Below, piece after piece: positions 1-8,026 of a DNA stretch of 50,564 nt (positions are counted from its first letter, which is position 1; the number at the start of each line of letters is the position of its first letter). The translations under genes and the position numbers were made by a program. Origin of the DNA: Christensenella sp. UBA5489 (GTDB lineage: Bacteria; Bacillota; Clostridia; Christensenellales; UBA1242); NCBI GenBank assembly GCA_002424095.1, contig DIPL01000013.1:15765-66328 (forward strand), read 5' to 3'. The notes under the pieces are model-generated. The model worked only from the letters and a program-made list of their open reading frames with translations, was not told the DNA's origin and ran no database searches.

Positions 1-84
1 GCTTTTGCACTCCATACATAAATTAATAAAAAACAACAAAATTTTTTAATAGGTATTATTATAATACACGCAAAAAAGTTTTTC

Positions 85-113
85 TTGATATTCGGACATA
101 AATATGATATAAT
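85..113 (+). promoter_or_regulatory. Promoter of the 153-725 gene
   Basis: TTGATA, a 17-base spacer and TATAAT, with a TGA just before the -10 (extended -10). Transcription should start near 120, giving a leader of about 33 nt that contains the AGGAG ribosome binding site at 142-146. A short palindrome GTATTATTATAATAC lies just upstream at about 53-67. Confidence 0.75.
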
Positions 114-152
114 AATCATAACTAGCGAATATTTAATAAATAGGAGTTAAAA

Positions 153-725
153 ATGAGTATAAATGAAGGTCTTTTAAGTAAGTTTGCACGCAAACTAAAT
201 TTAACAAGTGGGAAAAAAGTAATCGGAAATTTTAAAGAGCGTTTGGCTGAAAAGAAAATAACCACCGAAATTGACGAATACGGAAATGTTGAATATTTTT
301 TTAACGGTCAACGAATTCCTGACGGAGAATTAGGAACAAAAGAACTACACGTTATTTATCTCGAAGACGGAAATTATTATAATAAAAACAACGGTGCAAA
401 AATGGATTCTAATGCTTTAAGAAAAATTGATGATTGGATTGTTTATTGCAACGAAACAGCGACAAAATCAGGGATTGCAAGGTCTATTGGCGGAGTTGAT
501 GAGATTAATCGTGTTGAAAAAATAAATAATTTAATAAAAAGTTTGTCCGCTGTCAAAGATGAAAAAGCATACATAGAAACAAGACGTAAAATATTTCTTC
601 AAGTTTCTGATTTGGATTCAAAGCCAACAAAGGAATATGAAAAAGTGCCAACCAAAAACTCTCTTTTTACTAAAATTGGCGGAGCGGCAACGCATAAAGA
701 GCCAGATAGTGGCTTGTCGCTTTAA
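153..725 (+). CDS. Hypothetical protein, 190 aa
   Basis: I do not recognise this protein. It is soluble, with no signal peptide or membrane segment. The first 35 residues are basic (Lys-rich). Residues about 36-75 alternate charged and aromatic residues (DEYGNVEYFFNGQ), suggesting a small beta-rich fold, and the second half looks helical and ends in a low-complexity, Pro/Ser/Gly-containing tail. The start is fixed by AGGAG seven bases before ATG and by the strong promoter at 85-113. It is monocistronic: a short A/T hairpin follows it and the next gene points the other way. No function is proposed. Confidence 0.75.
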   Translation: MSINEGLLSKFARKLNLTSGKKVIGNFKERLAEKKITTEIDEYGNVEYFFNGQRIPDGELGTKELHVIYLEDGNYYNKNNGAKMDSNALRKIDDWIVYCNETATKSGIARSIGGVDEINRVEKINNLIKSLSAVKDEKAYIETRRKIFLQVSDLDSKPTKEYEKVPTKNSLFTKIGGAATHKEPDSGLSL

Positions 726-760
726 TTAAAACTTGTTCGCAAATTTAATTTAATTTTAAC

Positions 761-785
761 AAATCAAAAATTTTGATTTATTTTG
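761..785 (+). terminator. Weak A/T-rich hairpin after the 153-725 gene
   Basis: AAATCAA (761-767) pairs with TTGATTT (773-779), followed by ATTTTGTTT. The stem has one G-C pair, so termination is uncertain. A second perfect 8-bp inverted repeat (AGTATTCT 848-855, AGAATACT 868-875) sits just past the stop of the convergent gene but has no T run on either strand. Confidence 0.35.
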
Positions 786-879
786 TTTCTCAAATTAATT
801 AATAACTTCAACTACCATTAAATACTTTAATTTCTACTTTTTTAATTAGTATTCTTTGCATTTTTACAGAATACTTATT

Positions 880-1275
880 CTATAATTCAAACGAGTTTTT
901 CAATGCATGGTTTCTTGCCACTTCATCTCGAATAAATTTTATAAGACCTAAATATTTTATATTTTCGATAGGTTCAAAAGTCGTTGTTTTGTCCGTGCAA
1001 CGTTTTATGTGTGCTTGTGATTTTATTACATTCTCAATTTCACTAATTCCGTTTAATCCAACAACGCAAGCAGTTTGCAAGAAATTCATATACTCAGATT
1101 CGGTGATATATCCATAAAAATTTTTTGTAATAAACTTCGACGGAATAAATCTAATTCGATAATTCAAATAAGTTTCACGATTCGCTAATGCATTGATTTT
1201 CGCTCTTTCAAAAGAATTTGAACTCGGCATTGCACCGTGTGAGCCATTGCTTATGGTTTCAACTTTACTTTTCAA
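880..1275 (-). CDS. Hypothetical protein, 131 aa, TTG start
   Basis: Unrecognised. The start codon is TTG at 1275-1273, supported by AAAGGA about nine bases upstream; no ATG with a binding site exists nearby. The protein has no membrane segment. It contains two cysteines (in QTACVVG and HIKRCTD) and a basic C-terminal half with alternating hydrophobic residues, consistent with a small globular helical protein. It converges on the 153-725 gene and is divergent from the YugP-type protease. No obvious partner lies beside it, so I offer no function. It is kept as real because the frame is open over 131 codons, has a good ribosome binding site and has non-biased amino-acid composition. Confidence 0.6.
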   Translation of the reverse strand: MKSKVETISNGSHGAMPSSNSFERAKINALANRETYLNYRIRFIPSKFITKNFYGYITESEYMNFLQTACVVGLNGISEIENVIKSQAHIKRCTDKTTTFEPIENIKYLGLIKFIRDEVARNHALKNSFEL

Positions 1276-1482
1276 TGTTTTTTTCCTTTGTGGTTATTTT
1301 GTTGAAAACTTAATATAGACTTTTAAAATTCCGTTAATGTCGAAAGTTCTTTAAATTGCAGAAATAGATTTTTGAAAATTTGTATTAAATTAATGCCTAT
1401 ATATAATTATATAATTAAATGGCAAAAAACTTGAAAACATTTAAGTAATATTATAGATAAAATCAAAGTTTTTAATAATTAA

Positions 1483-1511
1483 TTGCAAAATTGTAAAATA
1501 TATATTATTAT
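1483..1511 (+). promoter_or_regulatory. Promoter of the YugP-type protease gene
   Basis: TTGCAA at 1483-1488, a 17-base spacer and TATTAT at 1506-1511. The start would be near 1518, only about 19 nt before the ATG at 1537, with the binding site AAAGGAG inside that leader. Confidence 0.55.
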
Positions 1512-1536
1512 AGTCTTACATATTAAAGGAGATTTT

Positions 1537-2256
1537 ATGTTTTATTTTACTTATATATTAATGGGAATAATTTTGCTTCCCGGAATAATATACGCAGTTG
1601 TTGTTCAATCAAGAGTTTCAAATGCTTTTAAAACTTACAGCAAAGTTCCTAGCGTTAAAGGAATCACGGCGCAAGATGCTTGTAAAATGCTTTTGCAAAA
1701 TGCAGGTATAACAGATGTTGAAATTGTTCGCATAAAGGGGTATTTGACTGACCATTATAATCCAAAAACAAAGACTTTGGGGCTTTCAGAAGGCGTGTAT
1801 AATTCAACGTCAATAAGTGCTTTGGGTATTGCCGCACACGAGGCTGGGCACGCAATTCAGCACGCAGAAAACTATGCACCACTTAAAACACGAAATGTTT
1901 TAGGAACGTTGAGTAATATTTGTTCGAATATGCTTTGGCCACTGGTTATAATTGGCATTTTATTATCAGCATTTTCAAGTTCTGGAACTTCTCTTGGCGA
2001 TATTTTTCTTTGGGGAGGTGTTATATTTTTTGGCATTTCCGTTATTTTCTCAATTGCCACATTGCCTGTTGAATTTAACGCATCAAAAAGGGCACTTGCG
2101 AATTTGACCGACGGTGGAATTTTGGATACTACGGAAGTTAAGGGAGCAAAGGTTGTTTTAAGTGCCGCTGCACAAACATATGTTGCCGCACTTGTCGTTT
2201 CAATTTTATCCTTTCTCCGTTTTATTTTAGCAATCTTTATAAGCAGAAATGATTGA
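1537..2256 (+). CDS. YugP-type neutral zinc metallopeptidase, membrane protein
   Basis: 239 aa, of the Zn_peptidase_2 (YugP) family. The signature HEAGHAIQH, at about residues 100-108, carries the two zinc-binding histidines and the catalytic glutamate. LPVEFNASKRA near residue 180 fits the family's third-ligand region. Hydrophobic segments are at the N terminus (FTYILMGIILLPGIIYAVVV), two in the middle (LWPLVIIGILLSAF and DIFLWGGVIFFGISVIFSIA) and one at the C terminus, so it is an integral membrane protease. An in-frame TTG 54 bases upstream would add 18 residues but lacks a binding site and coincides with the promoter -35. AAAGGAG six bases before this ATG decides the start. The substrate is unknown. 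It ends on TGA, evidence for the standard code. Confidence 0.9.
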   Translation: MFYFTYILMGIILLPGIIYAVVVQSRVSNAFKTYSKVPSVKGITAQDACKMLLQNAGITDVEIVRIKGYLTDHYNPKTKTLGLSEGVYNSTSISALGIAAHEAGHAIQHAENYAPLKTRNVLGTLSNICSNMLWPLVIIGILLSAFSSSGTSLGDIFLWGGVIFFGISVIFSIATLPVEFNASKRALANLTDGGILDTTEVKGAKVVLSAAAQTYVAALVVSILSFLRFILAIFISRND

Positions 2257-2417
2257 GTTTTCTATATTTTTGTAACATATTTTTTATATTTTGCGACACA
2301 CTTTATGGAATTAATTTTCGTTTGAAATATAAAAGTCTTTATTACACTTATTTTAGATTTAAAAAGGAAACAAAAAAGACAGGGATTAACTTGTCTTAAA
2401 TTATTAAGTTCAATTTA

Positions 2418-2600
2418 TTAATCTTTGTTGTTTTTATTTTTTGCTTTTGCCAACAGTGATACATATTGTCTATACAATTTGTTTTCTTCACAATCATCGT
2501 TAAGCACATTCTTGTCTAGTTTATTACACTTTTCTAGTTTTGTATTGGCTGTTCATAACTTCTGGATGACCCCATTCTTGTTGATATCTTTCTATTTATT
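2418..2600 (-). pseudogene. Possible gene remnant in the 2257-2628 intergenic gap
   Basis: On the minus strand one frame reads ERYQQEWGHPEVMNSQYKTR and then stops. An adjacent frame continues as NKLDKNVLNDDCEENKLYR... to a TAA at 2420-2418. Tryptophan, histidine and proline together are unusual for chance frames in such A+T-rich DNA, so this looks like a small protein broken by a frameshift and stops. The family is not recognised. The rest of the 372-base gap holds nothing I can support; the plus-strand frame at 2425-2634 is a Phe/Ser/Leu-rich antisense artefact. Confidence 0.35.
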
Positions 2601-2628
2601 CTTTTTCAGTATTTATAAATCTTTTCTT

Positions 2629-2970
2629 TTATAATAATATTACAGTAATTCCGGGATTATTTCTATTAAAATCTTCATCCATTGTCCAATCGGGATTGGA
2701 ATATATAAATTTCCCAACCTTGTCATTTTGAAAAGTCCATTGACTTCCGTCTATAATTTCACAAATTTTATTTTGGCTTTTAAGCCTGTTTAAAAACCTT
2801 TTGACCGCTATGCAAATTGCTCCACCTGAACCGTGCGAGCCATAGCCGTGAATTATTTTTATTGCACGGCAGTTAAACTTTTTCGCTATTTCAATTTCGG
2901 TTTCTAAATTGGCGAGTGCAATATCCACCGTCGGCATATGTTCTTTTAAATTTAAAATTTGTAAACTCAT
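2629..2970 (-). CDS. Smr-domain protein, 113 aa
   Basis: A small stand-alone protein resembling the Smr (small MutS-related) domain. The diagnostic segment is IKIIHGYGSHGSGGA at about residues 38-52, matching the family's V-x-I-I-H-G-x-G-x-x-x-G loop. Upstream, LEHMPTVDIALANLETEIEIAKK takes the place of the DLHG-x-x-x-x-E-A helix; here the canonical LDLHG box is degenerate (LNLKEHMP). Smr domains bind nucleic acid, and several have nicking or ribosome-rescue roles. Without the DLHG histidine, activity is doubtful. ATG start at 2970. It is convergent with the remnant-containing gap and divergent from the GIY-YIG gene. Confidence 0.7.
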   Translation of the reverse strand: MSLQILNLKEHMPTVDIALANLETEIEIAKKFNCRAIKIIHGYGSHGSGGAICIAVKRFLNRLKSQNKICEIIDGSQWTFQNDKVGKFIYSNPDWTMDEDFNRNNPGITVILL

Positions 2971-3081
2971 AAAAATATTATGACATAAAATTCTAATTTT
3001 GTAAACTTTTAGTTTTTTATTTCCTAAATCTTGATATACTTATAAAGTAAAAGTAAATGATATTAAAAAAAGGATTAAAAT

Positions 3082-3713
3082 ATGAGAGGATTATTATATT
3101 TTGCACAAAATCCTGCATTCCAGCACTTAATCAAAATTGGGAAAACAATAAAGTTAGATGTTGAAGACCGAGGACTAACTGGAAGTAATGTCCCAGAAGA
3201 CTTTGATTATTTAGCTGTTTTGGAATGCGAAGATGTTGATTGGGCAGAAAAAAAAGTTCATGAACAGTTTAATGGATTTAGACATTATTCAACAAAAGGC
3301 AGAAGGACTGAGTTTTTTGGGACTGGATGTATCAAGGCTGCAATAAAATATGCTCTTGATTTAAAGGGCGTTTATGATGCGACAAAGGATGAAACAGAAG
3401 AAGTGGAAGTGGTTTCAGAAATGGCGAAAAACAAAAACAACGCACTCCACAAACAACTTTTGAAATGATTGGTTTGCCAGTTGGCTCTGAAATCTATTTT
3501 AGGAATGATCAAAACTTTACAGCAAGAACAACAGATAACAAAAATCAAGTTGAGTATAATGGACAAACTTTTGCAATATCTGCACTTGCAATAAAACTTT
3601 ATAAGGAGCAGGTAAATAAAAAACAACGAACATTAAATGGTTATCTTTATTTTTATTATGATAACAAAAGACCTTGGGATTTAAGGCCTGACCAACAAAT
3701 AGAAATTCAATGA
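3082..3713 (+). pseudogene. GIY-YIG (T5orf172-like) protein split by a -1 frameshift
   Basis: The first frame (3082-3468, 128 aa) begins MRGLLYFAQNPAFQHLIKIG and continues with GKT...VEDR..., the start of a GIY-YIG/T5orf172 nuclease-like domain with a conserved AEKKVHEQF helix and a C-terminal FF-x-T motif. It stops at TGA 3466-3468. In the -1 frame, open from 3393, the reading is NGEKQKQRTPQTTFEMIGLP, then VGSEIYFRND... to TGA at 3711-3713. That is the C-terminal domain expected in this family (TFEMIG-x-P-x-GSE, then NKNQVEYNGQ...ISALA). A single lost base, or a gained pair, around 3420-3440 (GCGAAAAACAAAAACAAC) explains the split. The ATG at 3465 lacks its own binding site, so two genes are unlikely. 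Programmed -1 slippage on the A-rich stretch is possible but the heptamers are not canonical. Confidence 0.75.
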
Positions 3714-3912
3714 TTAAACTGTCTATGCCTTATTATGTAGATTTAGGCAGATGAGTTTGTTAATCAAACCTAATTATAAATTTTTCAAATTGACTTTTTT
3801 GATTTCTTTAAAATTTTCAAACTCTAATTTTCTTAAATTTTAATTTTTATTTTAAATAACCACTGAAAAAATCATTTTAAACTGCTTTTTCATATCATTT
3901 TTAAAGAATATC

Positions 3913-3941
3913 TTGAAAAAACTTTAATTTAATTATATAAT
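3913..3941 (+). promoter_or_regulatory. uvrC promoter placing the start at the ATG
   Basis: TTGAAA, 17-base spacer, TATAAT ending at 3941. Only six bases separate the -10 from the uvrC ATG at 3948, so the predicted start is at the A of ATG or within a base or two of it, and no Shine-Dalgarno sequence is present. Confidence 0.7.
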
Positions 3942-3947
3942 TTCAAT

Positions 3948-5993
3948 ATGAGTGCAAATTTAATAAATGAAAATTTAAATACAAAACTTTCAAACCTACC
4001 GTCCAGCAGTGGCGTTTATTTAATGCGAGACAAAGAAGGAAATGTTATTTATATAGGCAAGGCAAAAAATTTAAAAAAAAGAGTTAGTCAATATTTTAAA
4101 AATAAACATTTAAATAAAAATGAATATGCTTTTAAAACAAAAACAATGATAGATAAAGTTTTTGATTTTGATTATTTTATTACACTTAGCGAACTCGATG
4201 CACTTGCACTTGAAAGTAATTTAATAAAAAAGCATCAGCCGTTTTATAATATTCTTTTAAAAGACGGCAAAGCTTTTCCATATATAAAGATAAATCTAAA
4301 CGAACCGTTTCCGAAACTTGAAATTGTACGAAAAATAAAAAATGACGGAGCAAAATATTTTGGTCCTTATTTCGGCGGAGTTAGTGCAAATGAAATTGTA
4401 AATATTATTCATTCTGCTTTTAAAATAAGAAATTGTAACATTAAAATAAAAATGCAAAACGATGAAAAAACACCACAAAACAATAAAAAAACGCAAAAAA
4501 ACAATGAAAAACAGCAAAAAAAACCGCAACGTGAGTGCTTAAACTATATGCTCGGATTATGCCCTGCACCTTGCACGAATAAAATTTCGGTCGAGAATTA
4601 TCGAAAAATAATAGATAAAGTCATTGATTTTTTAAACGGAAATGATACCTTAACTGAAAAAATTTTAACAGAAAAAATGATGTTAGAGGCGGAGAAGGAA
4701 AACTTTGAAAAGGCACTGGAATTACGAAACAGGATAAAAATTGTGCAACGATTGAAAGAAAAGGTTATTGCACAAGTTCCGCTTAATAAGTCAATTGATG
4801 TCTTTGCTTATGAAACGAATAATTTGTCAAGCGCTATCAGTTTTTTGGTTGTGCGTGGTGGGAAAATTTTGGGATTGCAAACAATTTCGACAATTGATGC
4901 GTCGCCCGCAGAGAGTGAAACTTTATCATCTTTTATAAACCAATATTATGAAAATGCTGCTTTGCCTGAGATTATTTTATTAAGTCATAAACCTGAAAAT
5001 ATAACTGAATTAAAGGAGCATTTATTAAATAAAAAATTTGGCGGTATTAATAATTTTTTTAAAAACAATCGCAAAAATTCAAATTTAATTGAAAATAGTA
5101 GCATTAATTCAAAAAATGAAAATCAATCAAAAAAAGAAAGTAATATTTTAAAATCTAAAAAACAAAAACTTGAAATTAGTGCGGGGCGAAAAAATTATGA
5201 AAAAATGCTTTTAAAAATGGCATCGACTAATGCAAAAGAGCACTTGGAGAAATCTCTTACACGAGAAAAATCTAAATTTAATAATACAATTGGGGCAATT
5301 CAAAATCTTAAAAAAATACTAAATTTGAAAAAAACGCCAAAACGGATTGAGTGTTATGATATTTCGAATACGCAAGGAACGAACAGCGTCGCTTCAATGG
5401 CTGTTTTTATCAATGGGGAAAAGACATCAAAGCATTATAGAAAATTTAAAATAAAAACCGTTGATGGTGCAAATGACTTTGAAAGCTTGAAAGAAGTGAT
5501 AAGTCGAAGGCTTGCTGAACTCGAAAAAGACGAAGATGAAAGTTTTGCACAAAAACCTGATTTAATTGTTATTGATGGCGGAAAAGGGCAGCTGTCTGCG
5601 ACTTTTGAAATTTTGCAACCATTTAATGATAAGCATAATATTGAGATTGAAATAATTTCAATTGCGGAAAAGTTCGAAGAAGTTTTTAAACCAAATGAAT
5701 CAAATCCTTATATATTAAAATTTGGCAGTGTCGAACTTCGAATTCTTCAAAATATTAGAGATGAAGCACATCGTTTCGCCAACACTTTTCACAGAAATTT
5801 AAGACAAAAGAAAAGTTTGGAAAGTCCGCTGGAAAAAATAAAAGGCATTGGCAAAGTTAAAAGAAAGGCACTCATAAAACAATTTAAAACAATTGAAGCA
5901 ATTAAAAATGCTTCAATTTCTGAACTCACTTCAATTAATGGAATAAATGAAAATCTAGCACAAAAAATTAAAAATTTTTTTAAAGAAAATTAA
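3948..5993 (+). CDS. uvrC: Excinuclease ABC subunit C
   Basis: 681 aa; it makes the dual incisions in UvrABC nucleotide excision repair in the cytoplasm. The N-terminal GIY-YIG domain has GVYLMRDKEGNVIYIGKAKN at residues 22-41. Four cysteines (163, 197, 205, 209) match the iron-sulfur cluster ligands. The UVR/UvrB-binding helix is at about 233-268. The RNase H-like nuclease has YDIS (Asp471), IDGGKGQ (Asp543) and EAHRFA (His608). A helix-hairpin-helix pair fills about 628-678. It is longer than the usual roughly 600 aa because of two low-complexity Asn/Lys/Gln insertions: about residues 168-194, between the first and second cluster cysteine, and about 367-408. The start lacks a ribosome binding site and is predicted leaderless. 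Confidence 0.96.
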   Translation: MSANLINENLNTKLSNLPSSSGVYLMRDKEGNVIYIGKAKNLKKRVSQYFKNKHLNKNEYAFKTKTMIDKVFDFDYFITLSELDALALESNLIKKHQPFYNILLKDGKAFPYIKINLNEPFPKLEIVRKIKNDGAKYFGPYFGGVSANEIVNIIHSAFKIRNCNIKIKMQNDEKTPQNNKKTQKNNEKQQKKPQRECLNYMLGLCPAPCTNKISVENYRKIIDKVIDFLNGNDTLTEKILTEKMMLEAEKENFEKALELRNRIKIVQRLKEKVIAQVPLNKSIDVFAYETNNLSSAISFLVVRGGKILGLQTISTIDASPAESETLSSFINQYYENAALPEIILLSHKPENITELKEHLLNKKFGGINNFFKNNRKNSNLIENSSINSKNENQSKKESNILKSKKQKLEISAGRKNYEKMLLKMASTNAKEHLEKSLTREKSKFNNTIGAIQNLKKILNLKKTPKRIECYDISNTQGTNSVASMAVFINGEKTSKHYRKFKIKTVDGANDFESLKEVISRRLAELEKDEDESFAQKPDLIVIDGGKGQLSATFEILQPFNDKHNIEIEIISIAEKFEEVFKPNESNPYILKFGSVELRILQNIRDEAHRFANTFHRNLRQKKSLESPLEKIKGIGKVKRKALIKQFKTIEAIKNASISELTSINGINENLAQKIKNFFKEN

Positions 5994-6046
5994 AAAGAAA
6001 CTAAAATTTTTTAATTTATTTACACTACTTGCGAAAATATTGAATA

Positions 6047-6075
6047 TTGACAAAATCTTTAAAACTATGTATACT
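6047..6075 (+). promoter_or_regulatory. Promoter of the 77-aa membrane protein gene
   Basis: TTGACA, 17-base spacer, TATACT. The start near 6082 gives a leader of about 100 nt. The leader contains two copies of a (G)AATTTAAATTT-type palindrome (about 6098-6112 and 6128-6141) that could pair with each other. Confidence 0.7.
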
Positions 6076-6180
6076 AAAAGGGATTAAAGTTAAATAAAAA
6101 ATTTAAATTTCTAAGAAAAAATTCAACGAATTTAAATTTTTGAGATAAGTTTCACTAAAAATAATTTACACGGAGAAAAA

Positions 6181-6414
6181 ATGAATAAAAAGACATTTAT
6201 TAATGCACTTCTTGTGTTCGCACTTGTCGTGGCAAGCGTGATTTGCATTTTATCAATCGGAGTTTTAGCTGATGGCGAATACAGCATTTTCGGCTATGCT
6301 CTTACTGAAACAAGTTTAACAGTTTTAATTACTGCATCAATGCTTATAGCAATGCTAGCAACATCAGGCTTGATTTATTATTCAAAGAAAAACAATTCAG
6401 GTAATCAAAAATAA
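6181..6414 (+). CDS. Small membrane protein, 77 aa, two hydrophobic helices
   Basis: Not a recognised family. Residues 7-30 (INALLVFALVVASVICILSI) and about 44-67 (TSLTVLITASMLIAMLATSG) are hydrophobic. They are separated by a short acidic loop (ADGEYSIFGYALTE), and a basic tail (YYSKKNNSGNQK) follows. The first helix with its Lys-Lys start could also act as a signal peptide cleaved near VLADG. The binding site is GGAG (6173-6176) five bases before ATG. It has a strong consensus -35 and its own leader, so it is probably well expressed. No operon partner. Confidence 0.7.
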   Translation: MNKKTFINALLVFALVVASVICILSIGVLADGEYSIFGYALTETSLTVLITASMLIAMLATSGLIYYSKKNNSGNQK

Positions 6415-6570
6415 CTTTAATTGTTCGATGAAGTCCTTGGAATGCTCAAAATTTTTTAATTATTATAATTTCTAGAAACATAAAAACGAATTTTGTTATA
6501 TAAAATTTTGAAAACTTTATTCGACAAAATCCTTCAAATAAAATTAAAATGAAATAAAATTCTAAAACAT

Positions 6571-6599
6571 TTGACATAGTGTCTGGTGTTTTATATAAT
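6571..6599 (+). promoter_or_regulatory. Full-consensus promoter of the gmk-like gene
   Basis: TTGACA, 17 bases, TATAAT: a perfect match. Transcription would begin near 6606, leaving about 11 nt before ATG 6617, with the ribosome binding site AAAGAGG (6605-6611) at the very 5' end of the mRNA. Confidence 0.85.
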
Positions 6600-6616
6600 T
6601 TCTTAAAGAGGTTTAA

Positions 6617-7195
6617 ATGCTTATAATCATATCGGGATTTTCTGGCTCAGGCAAAAATACTGTTATAAATGAATTGATTAAAAGAAACGAAAATCTTTCA
6701 TTTTTAAAAAGTTGCACGACAAGAAAAAAGCGACCTAACGAAAACAAAGATGCCTATATTTTTCTTTGCAAAAAAACTTTTGATAAAATGCTTGAAAAGG
6801 GTGATATAAGCGAATATGAAGAAATTCATCAAAATTTTTATGGAATTGCTAAAAGTTCTCTTGATGAAGTTGTTTCGTGCGATAAAGAAAAAAAACATTT
6901 TATTAAAGACGTCGGAGTTTTAGGGCAAATAAGCCTTACACGCATTTTAAAAGACAAAGTCAAAACATTATCGATTTTTTTAACTGCACCGAAAAAAGAA
7001 CTCATAAAACGGTTGACATTAAGAGGTGAGCCAGATATTGACTTGCGACTTTCTCGAATGGAATTTGAAGAGAACTATAAAGGAAATTTTGATATAGTAA
7101 TCAATAATGCAAATTTGAATAAAACTATAAAAATAATTGAAAAATTAATAAAAAAGAATGAAGTTATAGAAAATACTATTAAAAAATCTAAATAA
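6617..7195 (+). CDS. Guanylate kinase-like P-loop kinase
   Basis: 192 aa with guanylate-kinase architecture. The P-loop is GFSGSGKNT at residues 7-15, where Asn stands for the usual Ser after the lysine. The GMP-binding region follows as SCTTRKKRPNE at about 32-42 (family: TTR-x-x-R-x-x-E) and EYEEIHQNFYG at about 64-74 (family: E-x-x-x-x-x-x-YG). The LID and C-terminal parts are divergent: the family's V-L-x-ID-V-x-G is KDVGVLGQ here. The enzyme would phosphorylate GMP to GDP, but divergence in the ligand-binding core means another nucleotide substrate, or a second, specialised copy, is equally possible. Monocistronic, with a consensus promoter. Confidence 0.75.
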   Translation: MLIIISGFSGSGKNTVINELIKRNENLSFLKSCTTRKKRPNENKDAYIFLCKKTFDKMLEKGDISEYEEIHQNFYGIAKSSLDEVVSCDKEKKHFIKDVGVLGQISLTRILKDKVKTLSIFLTAPKKELIKRLTLRGEPDIDLRLSRMEFEENYKGNFDIVINNANLNKTIKIIEKLIKKNEVIENTIKKSK

Positions 7196-7320
7196 TCAAC
7201 AAAAAAAAGAAATATAAAAATAATTAATTAATTAAATTTAAAATACGTTATAAATTTACTTTTAAATTTTAATAATTTATAAAAAATCTAGATATAATAT
7301 AAAATAAGGGGGATTGTATT

Positions 7321-7917
7321 ATGTTACCACAATTGTCATTTGTTAGTGTGCTTGGAATTTTTATTATTGTTTTTGTCGCTTTGCTTTTTATTGTCCTGCC
7401 AATTTGGCTTATTTCGGCTTATAACGCATTTGTAAAATTACGTAATAATGTCGAAGAAGGTTTTTCCACAATGGACATATATATGAAAAAAAGATATGAC
7501 CTTATTCCGAATTATGTGGAAACTGTCAAGGGCTATGCAAAGCACGAGAAAGAAACACTTGAAAAGGTTATGAAAGCACGTTATTCCGCAATGAATTCGG
7601 CAACAACTGAGCAAAAACTTGAAAATGAAAACATTTTGCAAGGTGCACTTAAAAGTTTGTTTGCAGTTGCTGAAAACTATCCGGATTTAAAGGCAAATCA
7701 GAATTTTATCGACCTTCAAAAAACGTTGAAAGAACTTGAAGTTGAAATTGCAAATTCAAGAAAGTATTACAACGGTGTTGTTAAAATTTATAACACAAAG
7801 CGAGAGAGTTTTCCATCTAATTTAATTGCAGGAATGTTCAATTTCAGCAAAAAACCATTGTTTGAAATTGAGTCGGCGGAAGAACGCAAAAATGTTAAAG
7901 TTGATTTTAATAAATAA
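7321..7917 (+). CDS. LemA family protein
   Basis: 198 aa. An N-terminal membrane anchor (about residues 7-34) is followed by the typical LemA four-helix region, with YNAFVKLRNNVEEGFSTMDI at 36-55, then KRYDLIPNYVETVKGYAKHE and a C-terminal FPSNLIAGMF. The family faces outside the cell and its role is unsettled. The binding site is AAGGGGG eight to nine bases before ATG. The gene is followed after about 110 bases by a DUF2207 gene; lemA plus DUF2207/TPM-type membrane proteins are a recurring pair, which supports both calls. Confidence 0.92.
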   Translation: MLPQLSFVSVLGIFIIVFVALLFIVLPIWLISAYNAFVKLRNNVEEGFSTMDIYMKKRYDLIPNYVETVKGYAKHEKETLEKVMKARYSAMNSATTEQKLENENILQGALKSLFAVAENYPDLKANQNFIDLQKTLKELEVEIANSRKYYNGVVKIYNTKRESFPSNLIAGMFNFSKKPLFEIESAEERKNVKVDFNK

Positions 7918-8026
7918 GTTTTTTTGAATTTAAGAATTTCTATTATTTTTAAATTAATCTAACAAATTAAATAAAATTTATGATAAATCATAAATAAATA
8001 TTTTAACTTTTAATTTCAAGGTTGTA

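Noticed and set aside
2425..2634. Plus-strand frame of 69 codons rich in Phe, Leu and Ser
   Set aside because: No ribosome binding site; composition is that of the complement of a Lys/Asn/Glu-rich coding strand. The opposite strand reads more like protein.
3465..3713. 82-aa frame as an independent gene
   Set aside because: No ribosome binding site before its ATG, and the reading continues upstream in the same frame as the C-terminal part of the GIY-YIG protein.
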